The translations under genes and the position numbers were made by a program. DNA of 48,104 bases. It comes from Pseudomonas amygdali (GTDB lineage: Bacteria; Pseudomonadota; Gammaproteobacteria; Pseudomonadales; Pseudomonadaceae). The DNA lies in the NCBI RefSeq assembly GCF_002699855.1, contig NZ_LKBW01000212.1:1-48104 (forward strand), read 5' to 3'. This document shows, in pieces, positions 1 to 9,649 of the stretch. Numbering within the stretch: position 1 is the stretch's first letter; every line of letters begins with the position of its first letter. The notes beneath the pieces were generated by a model. It was not told where the DNA came from and made no database searches. It worked only from the letters and a program-made list of their open reading frames with translations.

Positions 1-26
1 TTTGGTCGGCATACATGCACCTCTAG

Positions 27-632
27 CTACATGTTATGCCCGAACACAAAATTTCTGACAGTCTCCTCTCCATTGAAGACGACCTTTTCGATTTCGATGT
101 GCACGCCGTGCTGTTGCATGGCGTCGATGAACTGCAGGATGGTCGATGGTACGCCAAGCAGTACGTTGAGCTTGATCGAGTTGAGTGCCTCGAAGTGACT
201 CTTGGTGAGCAGGGTGATGTCGCCCACTGACACGACGTGAGCGCCGCAGTTACCGGCCATCATGGTGGTGATGTTGTTCAGGGCAGAAAACAAGTTGATG
301 GTGAACAGGTTGGCGCAGCGATCACCGGGTTGAATGAAGCCGTTGCTGCGGAAGACGTTGGAGCGTGAGCTATCTTCATCGACTTCGCAGTCGTAGTAGT
401 AATAACAGCGTTTGAGGTTGCCGCTGGTGCCGCTGGTAAAGCCGATCAGGCAGTTTCGCTCGTTGCGTTCCAGACAGCGTTCAGTCTGCGCCGTGAAGCC
501 TTCCTTGTCCATAATCGGTACATGTTTTCTGAAGTTCTGGTAGGTGAAACCTTCAAAATCATTGTTCTGGTGGGTCTTAGCGGCAGTATTGGAAATTCTG
601 CTCCATTCCTTTTCTACATCGTAGGCAGTCAT
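27..632 (-). pseudogene. Adenylate-forming ligase (phenylacetate-CoA ligase-like), C-terminally truncated
   Basis: This is a 201-residue product with an AMP-binding signature, GFTSGTSGNLKR, at about residues 64-75. That is the phosphate-binding loop of adenylate-forming enzymes, here closest in style to the PaaK/coenzyme F390 synthetase-like branch. The later segment VVFNGEE (about residues 184-190) matches the motif that normally sits near the middle of such proteins. The frame then stops about ten residues later, so roughly the C-terminal half is missing, including the adenine-binding and hinge regions of a protein usually near 400 residues. It lies 81 bp downstream of the MATE gene on the same strand and is probably cotranscribed with it. 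An intact enzyme would activate a carboxylic acid as acyl-AMP. Loss of activity is inferred from the truncation. Confidence 0.6.
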
Positions 633-713
633 GCGAGTCCTATATAGTCCGTTTTTTTGATTTTCTGCACATCCTGCCCACCCGGCGACAGTCAGGGGTG
701 GGCAAAACGTGGA

Positions 714-2090
714 CTATGAGTTACTCCGGGGGATGGATCGGTTCCCTATTGAATGGATCTCGATGTCCAACATCTTTTTCATGAGCAGATGCGCGAGCCA
801 GCAGGCACAAAAAGCCACTATGGTGTTACCCAGCAACTGCCCGAGCATTACCCCGACGCTGCCAAATTTATGTGCCCCATACCACACGAACGGCATGGTT
901 CCCAGGCTGGCGCGCAGCCAGCTGAACAGTGTGACGTACGCAGGTCGCCCCATACTGAGGAAGACTGAGGTGGCAATAAATTGCAGCCCAATCAGCGTCC
1001 ACAGGACGCCGCCCCATCGACAGAACGCGAAGAACACGATCACACCTTCACCGGCGACATGAAATAAGCGGGCTAATGGCTCAGCGAGCAGAATGAGTAA
1101 CAGCGAGGTCACTGAGCCGTAGCCGATCAACAATCCGTACGTCATCTTTATGGCTTGCGACACGCGAGCAATGTTCATTGCTCCTAGGTTTTGCCCCATT
1201 ATCGGGATCAGCGCACCGGGCAAGGCGAACACGACACAAAAAGCAACCTGAATGACCCTGTCGATCACCCCGATAGCCGCCAGCGCCTGAGATCCGAACG
1301 GTGCCATCGCAGCCATTACGTAGGCCATGCCCACTGGAGTGGCCAGGTTGCCAATCACCGCTGGCAAGGCGGTTCGCCCGATATTTCTGATGTCACCTGA
1401 CAGGTTCTTCAGGCTGACCCGACAGGTCAGATGGGCGACTCGGTGAACGTAGTAAAACCCCAGACAGGCCGATATCAGGCTCGATATCAGGTAGGCGATG
1501 CCGGCACCCACCAAGCCCAGATCCAACACCAAAATAAGCAGCGGATCTGCGATGGCAACAGCGGCCGTCGCCGTCAGCAGGGTCCACATCGCCTGTTTGC
1601 CGAAGCCTGCACTGCGCAGTATCTGCACGCATAGCTGCTCGACAGCGACCAGCACCGAAGCCGGAAGGGTTAGCCACAGATACTCACGCGCCGCTGTAAA
1701 ACTGTTGCCCTCTCCGCCCAACATGCGGATGGCTTGGTCGAGAACTACCAGCTCAAGCGCAGCGCCACAAACGGTAGCCATGCTGCCAAGCAGCGCACCA
1801 CTACTGGCGAGGCGTCTGGCTTGATCCGGCACGCCGCTGCCCAGGCTTCTCGAAACCGTTGTCGAGACCGCCACAGCGATGCCTAGGATCATCGAAATGA
1901 GGAAGAACATCAGGGTTTTGGCTACAGCGAACGCAGCCAGCAAACTGTCGTCACGCAGCATCGCGATGTAAACCACGGTCAGCACTTCGATCAGAAAGAT
2001 CGACAGCAGGCTGGTCGCACTGGTGCTGGTCATGAATACAACATGCCGCAACATCGACCCCTTGGTGAAGACTGCCTTGGTAACTACCAT
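714..2090 (-). CDS. MATE family multidrug/metabolite efflux transporter
   Basis: This 458-residue, highly hydrophobic protein has about twelve predicted membrane segments arranged as two related halves, the hallmark of MATE (multi-antimicrobial extrusion) antiporters. The family exports organic cations or natural products across the inner membrane in exchange for sodium or protons. The length matches the family norm of 440-480, and no break is visible. The ATG at 2090 is preceded by AAGGATCA, an acceptable ribosome binding site. It sits between an oxygenase and an adenylating ligase on the same strand, so its likely job is export of the product of that small locus. The substrate cannot be read from the sequence. 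It appears to be the only structural gene of the locus that is still intact. Confidence 0.85.
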   Translation of the reverse strand: MVVTKAVFTKGSMLRHVVFMTSTSATSLLSIFLIEVLTVVYIAMLRDDSLLAAFAVAKTLMFFLISMILGIAVAVSTTVSRSLGSGVPDQARRLASSGALLGSMATVCGAALELVVLDQAIRMLGGEGNSFTAAREYLWLTLPASVLVAVEQLCVQILRSAGFGKQAMWTLLTATAAVAIADPLLILVLDLGLVGAGIAYLISSLISACLGFYYVHRVAHLTCRVSLKNLSGDIRNIGRTALPAVIGNLATPVGMAYVMAAMAPFGSQALAAIGVIDRVIQVAFCVVFALPGALIPIMGQNLGAMNIARVSQAIKMTYGLLIGYGSVTSLLLILLAEPLARLFHVAGEGVIVFFAFCRWGGVLWTLIGLQFIATSVFLSMGRPAYVTLFSWLRASLGTMPFVWYGAHKFGSVGVMLGQLLGNTIVAFCACWLAHLLMKKMLDIEIHSIGNRSIPRSNS

Positions 2091-2753
2091 TGATCCTTAT
2101 CTTCTCACTGATCCCAGATGAGCAACGGCATTGCATCACCTCAAGCTTTATATGAAAAGTGGCTGCGCTCCGGGATGCTGCGTTAAAAACTAGCTCAGAA
2201 CTCATTTACAATCCGTAAAATCCGCTTCCTCGCTTTTTTTGCCTTGCATGAACCCCACTCCCGGACGTTTCGTACAGGGGATAATATGTGGTCATCAGGG
2301 CTTGTGGGTTCCGAAGAAAGATTCAAAACTGGCGGATATGTCGCTCAAGAAGCTGCACGCTGATGTGGACATATGGCCATCCTGATTTGTCATTGCTTCC
2401 GTATAAACGATCTGGTGGAGCAATTCGACGCTAGGCCAATCAGGTCAAAACGCTGCTCACTAACGTGTTCATCCGCCTGCGCTTGAGCTGCACGAAAAAA
2501 TGCTCGCGGCTGACTTGCCGATCTGCTTCGCTCATTTTCATTCGCAGCTAATGTGAGCCAGAGGACTGCGTCAGTCGCAGTTAATCTGAGCCGAAAAGTG
2601 CGCTGATTGCGAGCACGGCCGTTTTCGATTGCAAACCGCTACATCTAGGCCGGTACCGGCCCAGGACAGCCCCAACACAAAACAGCTTCAGACCGTTGCT
2701 TTATCATCGAGGCTGGCCGGGATATCTTTACGATACACTTGGCCAGGCTGCTA
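2091..2753. other. Intergenic stretch with no supported gene; possible IS relic
   Basis: I see no coding sequence in the roughly 660 bases upstream of the MATE gene. The part nearest the gene must hold its promoter, but no convincing sigma-70 boxes stand out. Two imperfect direct copies of a motif of the form TCGCAGYTAATSTGAGCC occur at 2542-2561 and 2575-2594. They resemble the multiple terminal repeats of some IS21-type elements, which suggests the scar of an older insertion. This is a pattern match from memory only. Confidence 0.4.
2542..2594. repeat. Two imperfect 20-bp direct repeats, possible IS21-type end
   Basis: Copy one at 2542-2561 and copy two at 2575-2594 share TCGCAG, TAAT and TGAGCC, with about four differences and a spacing of 33 bp. 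Closely spaced direct copies of such a motif are typical of the ends of IS21-like elements. No transposase remnant was recognised beside them. Confidence 0.3.
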
Positions 2754-3604
2754 GGGCTTGTCTGAAAAGTCAGCCCGCAAGCATTTTTCGATGCAGGCCA
2801 GTGTGACCATGGCTTTAAAGCTGCTGGCCAGTTTGTCGTAACGCATATAGATCCGACGTTTTTCCTTAAGCCAGCTGAACACCCGCTCAATAACGTTGCG
2901 TTTTTTGTACTGAGGCCTGTCAAACAGCCGAGGCAGGCCGGGTTGAGGCTTGCGATGCATCTTGCGCAGCGGAATCACCGGCTGCATGCCGTAGCGGTCG
3001 CAGTACTGACGTATAACCTGGCTGTCATAACCCTTGTCGGCAAGCACATAACGGCAACGCTTGCGCGGGCGACCCTTGCTGCCAGGAAGGCTGATCTGAT
3101 CCAGCAACGGCTTGAAGTAACACGAGTCAGCTTGTTCGCCAGGCGACAGCATGATGGCCAGCGGGATGCCATGACTGTCGCAGGCGAGGTGTATTTTGGT
3201 GGTCAGTCCGCCCCTGCTTCGGCCGAGACAGTGGTGTTGCGGTTCCTGCGGGCCCCTTTTTTTTCAGCACCGCTGGCAGCCCGGCTGGCCCGGATTGACG
3301 TGGAATCGACCATCCAGGTATCCAGATCGATGAATCCGTCCTCTCGCAAACGAAGATGAAGGTGGCGCAGAACCTGCTCGAACTTGCCGTTGTCACGCCA
3401 TTGCCTGAAGCGCTGGTAAACGGCCTTCCAAGGCCCAAAACGCTCTGGAAGATCCCGCCATTTGGCACCAGAGCACAAAATCCAGAAGATTCCATCAAGC
3501 ATCTGACGATCATCGCGCCTTGGCCGCCCCATGTGTTGAGGAGGGGAAATAATAGCTTCAATGATCGCCCAACGCTCAGATGAAATTTCATAACGGTCTG
3601 TCAT
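2751..3604 (-). CDS. IS5-family DDE transposase, two frames joined by -1 frameshift
   Basis: The first frame starts at ATG 3604 and ends at 3203. It carries the N-terminal DUF4096-like domain (SERWAIIEAIISPP) and the first catalytic aspartate in TWMVDSTSIRA. The second frame continues to 2751 with the second aspartate in VLADKGYDSQ and the catalytic glutamate in VIERVFSWLKEKRR. The frames meet at a run of eight A then four G near 3257-3268, a classic -1 slippery site. Slippage joins them into a protein of about 284 residues, which is normal for this group. The TAG stop at 2751-2753 lies outside the inverted repeat, so its last two bases in the reading direction of the element come from target DNA. 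The transposase cuts and pastes the element. Confidence 0.85.
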
Positions 3605-3665
3605 GACGGCTCTCCTGGCAACCAGAGGGCATCATTCTGGCGAAAGCGACTTTTCAGACAAACCC
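2754..3665 (-). mobile_element. IS5-family (IS427-like) insertion sequence, complete
   Basis: The element is 912 bp long with 18-bp terminal inverted repeats at 2754-2771 and 3648-3665. Each end reads GGGYTTGTCTGAAAAGTC, with a single mismatch between the ends. It is flanked by a TA duplication at 2752-2753 and 3666-3667, or by CTAG at 2751-2754 and 3665-3668 if the duplication is counted as four bases. It encodes one transposase in two overlapping frames joined by a programmed -1 frameshift. Both ends and the reading frames look intact, so the copy may be active. It separates the oxygenase gene from the MATE gene and does not cut a recognisable gene. Confidence 0.88.
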
Positions 3666-3780
3666 TAGGAGCGACGGGTTACGAATACCAGCCTGTTTCA
3701 GTCGCATCTATTTTGAAAAATTCGCATTTAATTCGAAAACCTACACATGCTGATAAGGGTTGTGTAGCGTTAACAGCAAA

Positions 3781-4781
3781 TCAGTCGATGACACAGCCCG
3801 CTCTGTTACGGGGCCAATAAGACTGAAAGCTTTCGGCGGTGCACAGGTCTTCGAAAGCGTAGGTTTTCAACAGCCAGCGGGACGCCGCACTTTCAGGGTT
3901 CAGAATGTCGATCTTTTCCCGGTTGTGCAGACCGTCCTGATTGGCGAAGGTCAACAGGTCGCCAGTCAGTATGCGGTGGCGCTTGCAGTGCGAACGTGTC
4001 ATTGCACTTTTGAATGCGATGAAGGCATCGCGTGCTTCGACAGGGGCTTGTTCGGCAACGCAGGTCATGGTGTCGAGAAAGCGGATGGAATGGTCGTTGC
4101 TCAGAATGGCATGTTTTTCAGAGGTGCTGAGTTGCTTGTTCATGTCACGGGAAAAGATATCGAACACGGTATAGAAATGCGGCTCACGTAAGCAGGCAAT
4201 GTGCCGGGGCTCCAGGTTTCTGACGATGTCGACACCATCGATATAACCGGTATAGATCAAGTCATCTTCCGGGCAACGCATGCCCAGCAACGTGATGTAG
4301 TCGGCCCTGACTTTATGCGCGGTACGATCATTGTGGAACACCAGTTCACTGTCACTGAAGCCGGTCAATTGCCCGCTGTACTTCTTGATGGCAATAACAT
4401 CGGTGAAGAAATCAACTTCATTTCTGGTCTCATAAGACAGTAACGGTGTGCCGGTAAGTTGCGCAAACAGCTCAAGAAAGGCCTCACTGACAAACGGTGT
4501 TTTCTTGACGTGTTTATCCTTACCGGATCCTCCGGATCAAGCTCGGGAATCAACCTGTCCATAGGGCAGTTGCGAATAACGTGAATCTTTTGCTGATGAT
4601 TCGCTCTTTCGCTGCGGATAATCTGACAGGCACTCAGGAAACGAGCGGGCACATCGGAGTGCAAGCGCCGTATTCCTTCCGAGAAACCTGTGTAGCTTTT
4701 ATAGGGGGATAAATCTAGCGGTTCCAGAAGATTCAGCAGGTGTGCTTTCTCTTCAGGCTCAAAAGTAAATAGCGGGATCAT
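3781..4781 (-). pseudogene. Clavaminate synthase-like Fe(II)/2-oxoglutarate oxygenase (TauD/TfdA fold), frameshifted
   Basis: The N-terminal part runs from ATG 4781, with a strong AGGAGAGGC site, to about 4530. The C-terminal part continues in another frame to the TGA at 3781. Joined, they give about 333 residues, the normal length for clavaminate synthase-like enzymes. The iron-binding HxD is visible as FHNDRTAH. The distal histidine lies in GLHNR, and the 2-oxoglutarate-binding arginine is probably in RWLLKTY. Such enzymes hydroxylate, desaturate or cyclise small molecules, often amino-acid derivatives in natural-product pathways. The frames switch near 4524-4540, inside GATCCGGAGGATCCGG on the coding strand, where one base has been gained or lost. 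It lies downstream of an MFS gene on the same strand. A sequencing error is the main alternative to a true pseudogene. Confidence 0.72.
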
Positions 4782-4916
4782 GCCTCTCCTCCATGGAAAG
4801 AGTTCAGTTCAATTAAGAAAGCGTCAGGCCGGTGGCGTCTATCGTCAGTGCGAGGGCGTGCTGCTCAAACTAGTTGGCAACACGGTTTACAACAGCGGTC
4901 AGCAGGGGAATCGGTC

Positions 4917-5985
4917 TCAGGTTGAACGGGGTGCCAGTGCATAGCTTTTTTCAACGCGCGGGAACAACGGCACCGTCAACAGCGCGCAGAAGGCTGCTGC
5001 CAGCCACACCACTCCCCAGGAAAAGTGAGTCATGAGAGAGGATGCAGCGATGGGCGTTGCGAACAGCACCACAAACACGCAGGTATTGCCCATGGCCAAG
5101 GCTGTACCCGCCCGACTCGCACCCGCCAGTGTGGCAAGTTCGGTATAGGCGACACCGTGCCAGGCGGACACGCTTATTCCAGCAATGATCATGACGCCGA
5201 TAATCAGACCGCTGGCCAGCGCAGTTTCACTCAGGCCATAAAAGCCCGCTGCCGACACCAAGGTGCCCAGCGCCAAAAAAGTCAGGGTGCTTAACCAGGC
5301 ACACGTCTTGAGGTAGGCACGTCGGTTTTTGTTTTTGTCGGTCCAGCGTCCGCTCCATATTCTGCTGACAATCGCGCCGACCTGGATAATCGCCAACGTG
5401 GTTGAAATCAGCGTGATGTCCATCTTGCTGAAATCATGGAAGAACACCGCCGCATAGGTGAGGATCGCGAATTGAGGAGCGCATAACAGACCGATGGCTA
5501 ATACGATGCGCCAGACCCTCAGATCCTTTAACGGGCTCGCACTTGTCTCCATGCTCTGTTTTTTTGCAGCGCTGCTGGAGAAGTCGGGTTCATAGAGCCA
5601 GAACCCGGCGAACAACGCCGCTATCAGGCAGAACAAAGCTGATGCAGTAAAGACCTCTACAAACCCGTAGGTATAAGCGAGATAGGGCAGCACGATGGCC
5701 CCTAAGGCGTAACCGCCCGGAACGGCCGTCTGGCGAATGCTCATGGCCAACCCCCGTTCACCCTCTTTGAACCAGGCCATGATCGCTCGCCCACGGGATC
5801 TCGCTGATGGCGATACCCAATCCTAAAACGCCGAGTACAAGCCCCAGCTCGCTGTTATCCAACTGGTAGGTGGCACGCATATAGACCGCCGTCGCGGGCA
5901 GCCCCCCTACGACGCTTGAAAAGCTCACATTCGCGGCCACGCCGACGCCAAGCACTTTCCAACGGTGACCGTTATCGACAGTCAT
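4917..5985 (-). pseudogene. MFS transporter with internal deletion
   Basis: The first part (from ATG 5985) holds the first helices and runs through ISEIPWG. The second part, in a different frame, resumes at RAIMAWFKEGERG and continues as about eight more helices to 4917. In intact members of this major facilitator branch (12 helices, about 390-430 residues) these two motifs are separated by roughly 70-80 residues. That stretch covers helices 3 and 4 and the conserved loop between helices 2 and 3. The junction near 5778-5792 on the coding strand reads GGGCGAGCGATC, which could belong to either side, suggesting deletion between short direct repeats. The gene is divergent from a LysR regulator, the usual arrangement for a controlled exporter or importer. 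It should be non-functional. Confidence 0.75.
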
Positions 5986-6023
5986 AAGAATCCCACTATT
6001 TAATTGGTTGTGGGTCGCAAGAT

Positions 6024-6033
6024 TCTCATGAGA
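6024..6033. promoter_or_regulatory. Candidate LysR operator (10-bp palindrome)
   Basis: TCTCATGAGA is a perfect palindrome near the middle of the 104-bp gap between the divergent MFS and LysR genes, where a LysR-type regulator would be expected to bind. No footprint or motif model supports it. Confidence 0.3.
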
Positions 6034-6089
6034 GTATCGTCTCGAATATCAAATTATTTTGCGTGTTCGTCCCAAAAAGCAGGATTGTT

Positions 6090-6971
6090 ATGAGACCGGT
6101 GAATTTCGATTTGGATGTCATGCGCAGTTTTGTAACAGGGGTCGAATTGGGCAGTTTTGCCAAGGCCGCGCAGAAACTTGCCCGCTCTACGTCAGCCATC
6201 AGTGCCCAATTGAAAAAACTGGAAGCTCAGGCAGGCTCTCCACTCTTCAAGAAAGCCGGACGCAAGCTGGCGTTGACGGACACCGGGGAGGTGTTACTTA
6301 ACTATTCCAAGCGCCTCTTGAGCCTTAACGACGAGACCATAACGGCAGTGTCGGAGCTCAAACTCAAAGGCTGGGTACGCCTCGGGCTTCAGGAAGACCT
6401 GGGCAGTTTCTTGCCGACAGTGCTTGGACGATTCGCCAGAGCCCACCCCGATGTTCGAGTCGAGGCACGTATTGCACGTAATGCAGATCTGTTGAACCGC
6501 ATCGAAAATGGTTCTCTCGATCTTGCGGTGGCGTGGGGGGGTGTAAAAAAGAATGGGTACCAAGAAACGATCGTAGAGCTGCCCATGCAATGGATCGGAT
6601 CGTCACACCGGTATCTGGACTGGCGTGTCGAGTCAGGCAACCCACTTCCTGTGATTGCATTTGATGCGCCTTGTCCCTTCCATTCAAAGGCCACTGACGC
6701 ATTGAACCTTGCCGGGATCCCTTGGCATCTTTCCTTTACCAGCTCGAGTCTCAATGGTCTGTCTGCGGCCACCGAGGCTGGATTGGGCTACACCATCAGA
6801 ACGGCTCTTGGTCTTCAATCGGGCACTGAGCTTCTGAATATCGAAGACCGGGGTTTGCCGGCTCTGCCTTCGATAGCCCTGACGTTGCACAGGCACGAGG
6901 CGAATCCCAATCCTCTGACCGAGCGATTGTCGAGCATGGTGGTACAAGCGATCAGAAGCGAGATCGCCTGA
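6090..6971 (+). CDS. LysR-family transcriptional regulator
   Basis: The 293-residue product has a winged helix-turn-helix in the first 65 residues (SFVTGVELGSFAKAAQKLARSTSAISAQLKKLE), followed by a periplasmic-binding-protein-like effector domain. The layout and length are standard for LTTR proteins, which act as tetramers and respond to a small ligand. I chose ATG 6090 over a GTG nine codons upstream because AGGA sits at 6081-6084 with good spacing. It is transcribed away from the broken MFS gene and probably controlled that gene and the oxygenase behind it. The effector domain gives no clue to the ligand. The regulator itself looks complete, so it may now be orphaned. Confidence 0.88.
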   Translation: MRPVNFDLDVMRSFVTGVELGSFAKAAQKLARSTSAISAQLKKLEAQAGSPLFKKAGRKLALTDTGEVLLNYSKRLLSLNDETITAVSELKLKGWVRLGLQEDLGSFLPTVLGRFARAHPDVRVEARIARNADLLNRIENGSLDLAVAWGGVKKNGYQETIVELPMQWIGSSHRYLDWRVESGNPLPVIAFDAPCPFHSKATDALNLAGIPWHLSFTSSSLNGLSAATEAGLGYTIRTALGLQSGTELLNIEDRGLPALPSIALTLHRHEANPNPLTERLSSMVVQAIRSEIA

Positions 6972-7012
6972 TCGCAATGGCCTGACGACCGGCGAAGATA
7001 TCAGGCCAGGAA

Positions 7013-7279
7013 TTACTCGGCCTTTTCAACACCGCCAGCCTTCTCTTCCAGCTCGGCCATCTTGGCCTCCAGCGCTTCCAGGCGGGCGCGGGTGCGGGCG
7101 AGGACGGCCATCTGGCTATCGAATTCTTCACGGCTGACCAGGTCCAGCTTGCTGAAACCGCTTTGCAGCAGGGCCTTGAACTGGGCTTCGAATTCGCTGC
7201 GGGGTACCGGCGTTTCGCCATTGAAAAGACGGGAAGCGTGGCCGCTGAGGGCGTCAAGAAAGGCTTTGGGCGCGAGCAT
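7013..7279 (-). CDS. ubiK: Ubiquinone biosynthesis accessory factor UbiK
   Basis: This is an 88-residue protein of the YqiC/BMFP family. It has an N-terminal amphipathic segment (LDALSGHASRLFNG), then SEFEAQFKALLQSGFSKLDLVSREEFD, and a C-terminal coiled coil (RARLEALEAKMAELEEKA). UbiK helps the soluble Ubi complex that carries out the late steps of ubiquinone synthesis, and it interacts with membrane lipid through its N terminus. Family length is 80-100 residues, so the gene is complete. It is transcribed away from glnK, as in other pseudomonads. The Glu/Ala-rich end is normal for the family. Confidence 0.88.
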   Translation of the reverse strand: MLAPKAFLDALSGHASRLFNGETPVPRSEFEAQFKALLQSGFSKLDLVSREEFDSQMAVLARTRARLEALEAKMAELEEKAGGVEKAE

Positions 7280-8036
<757 letters not shown>

Positions 8037-8069
8037 GCCGCCAAACCCAACGCCCCAGGAGAAAACAAT

Positions 8070-9407
8070 ATGACTCTGCGTCAATTCGCAGGGCTCGGTG
8101 CCCTGTTGTCCCTCGCATTACCTGGTCTTGCCCTGGCGGCTGACCCAGTGGCCGAGCCGGTGCTGAACTCTGGCGACACTGCATGGATGCTGACCTCGAC
8201 CGCTCTGGTCCTGTTCATGACCATCCCCGGTCTCGCGCTGTTCTACGGCGGTATGGTTCGCTCGAAGAATATTCTGTCCGTGATGATGCAGTGTTTCGCC
8301 ATCACCGGTCTGATCAGCATCCTGTGGGTCGTTTACGGCTACAGCATTGCGTTCGATACAACCGGTATGGAAGCGGGCGTCGTCAACTTCAATTCCTTCT
8401 TTGGCGGTATGGGTAAAGCGTTCCTGGCAGGCATCACGCCGGCAAGCATTACCGGTCCTGCTGCGTTGTTCCCTGAGGCGGTGTTCGTCACCTTCCAGAT
8501 GACCTTCGCAATCATCACCCCCGCCCTGATTGTCGGCGCTTTCGCAGAACGCATGAAGTTCTCCGCAATGCTGGTGTTCATGGGTATCTGGTTCACTCTG
8601 GTCTACGCGCCAATCGCCCACATGGTCTGGGGCGGCGTCGGTGGTTTGCTGTGGGACTGGGGCGTTCTGGACTTCGCTGGCGGCACCGTCGTACACATCA
8701 ACGCCGGTATAGCCGGTCTGGTGGCCTGCCTGGTACTGGGCAAGCGCAAAGGCTTCCCGACCACGCCGATGGCACCGCACAACCTGGGTTACACCCTGAT
8801 CGGCGCAGCAATGCTCTGGGTCGGCTGGTTCGGCTTCAACGCCGGCTCCGCGGCTGCAGCCAACGGCACTGCCGGTATGGCCATGCTGGTTACTCAAATC
8901 GCTACCGCGGCCGCCGCACTGGGCTGGATGTTTGCCGAGTGGCTTACTCACGGTAAGCCAAGCGCTCTGGGCATCGCGTCGGGCGTGGTTGCCGGTCTGG
9001 TCGCCATTACCCCGGCTGCCGGTACAGTCGGCCCGATGGGCGCTCTGATCATCGGTCTGGCGGCAGGCGTGATCTGCTTCTTCTGCGCTACCAGCCTCAA
9101 GCGCAAGCTTGGCTACGATGACTCCCTGGATGCGTTCGGCGTTCACGGTATCGGCGGTATCGTCGGCGCGATCCTGACCGGCGTGTTCGCAGCACCTGCA
9201 CTGGGCGGCTTCGGCACCGTGACTGACATCGGTGCCCAGGTCTGGATTCAGTTCAAGGGTGTCGCGTTCACCGTCGTCTACACCGCAATCGTGACCTTCA
9301 TCATCCTTAAAGTCCTGGATGCTGTAATGGGTCTGCGGGTTACCGACGAGGAAGAGTCTGTCGGTCTGGACCTTGCGCAACACAACGAGCGTGGCTACAA
9401 CTTGTAA
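8070..9407 (+). CDS. amtB: Ammonium transporter AmtB
   Basis: This 445-residue inner-membrane channel begins with a cleavable signal peptide (LSLALPGLALAAD), as in Escherichia coli AmtB, followed by eleven membrane segments. The pore histidine pair is visible in GGTVVHINAGIAG and DAFGVHGIGGIVG. The signature DFAGGTVVHINAG is intact. AmtB is a trimer that conducts ammonium and is blocked by deuridylylated GlnK encoded just upstream. The gene is followed directly by a strong terminator, so glnK-amtB forms a two-gene operon. Length and motifs show no defect. Confidence 0.97.
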   Translation: MTLRQFAGLGALLSLALPGLALAADPVAEPVLNSGDTAWMLTSTALVLFMTIPGLALFYGGMVRSKNILSVMMQCFAITGLISILWVVYGYSIAFDTTGMEAGVVNFNSFFGGMGKAFLAGITPASITGPAALFPEAVFVTFQMTFAIITPALIVGAFAERMKFSAMLVFMGIWFTLVYAPIAHMVWGGVGGLLWDWGVLDFAGGTVVHINAGIAGLVACLVLGKRKGFPTTPMAPHNLGYTLIGAAMLWVGWFGFNAGSAAAANGTAGMAMLVTQIATAAAALGWMFAEWLTHGKPSALGIASGVVAGLVAITPAAGTVGPMGALIIGLAAGVICFFCATSLKRKLGYDDSLDAFGVHGIGGIVGAILTGVFAAPALGGFGTVTDIGAQVWIQFKGVAFTVVYTAIVTFIILKVLDAVMGLRVTDEEESVGLDLAQHNERGYNL

Positions 9408-9428
9408 GCAGCCGCAGATGCAAAAAAA

Positions 9429-9457
9429 GAATGCCCGGTCTCCGGGCATTTTTTTGT
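9429..9457 (+). terminator. Rho-independent terminator after amtB
   Basis: An inverted repeat ATGCCCGG-TCT-CCGGGCAT is followed by a run of seven T and preceded by a run of A. It lies about 20 bp after the amtB stop codon. Confidence 0.9.
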
Positions 9458-9649
9458 CTGACGTTTGCGGATATACCGCTGATTTTTGCTGTCATTGACT
9501 TTGCCCGCGTCAATGATTTCGGCACCGTGACGCAGCGCAGGTAACGATGTATCGACAGTCTTCGTCAACTTGCAGGGAAGCCGGTTTATTGCGCGCTTTG
9601 CTTTTTTCTCAGTCGAGTTAGAATGCGCGCCGAAGGTGCGGAGAACGGT

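Noticed and set aside
8118..9449. Long minus-strand frame opposite amtB
   Set aside because: Composition (His, Gln, Asp-rich without a fold) and full overlap with a clear amtB gene show that it is an antisense shadow.
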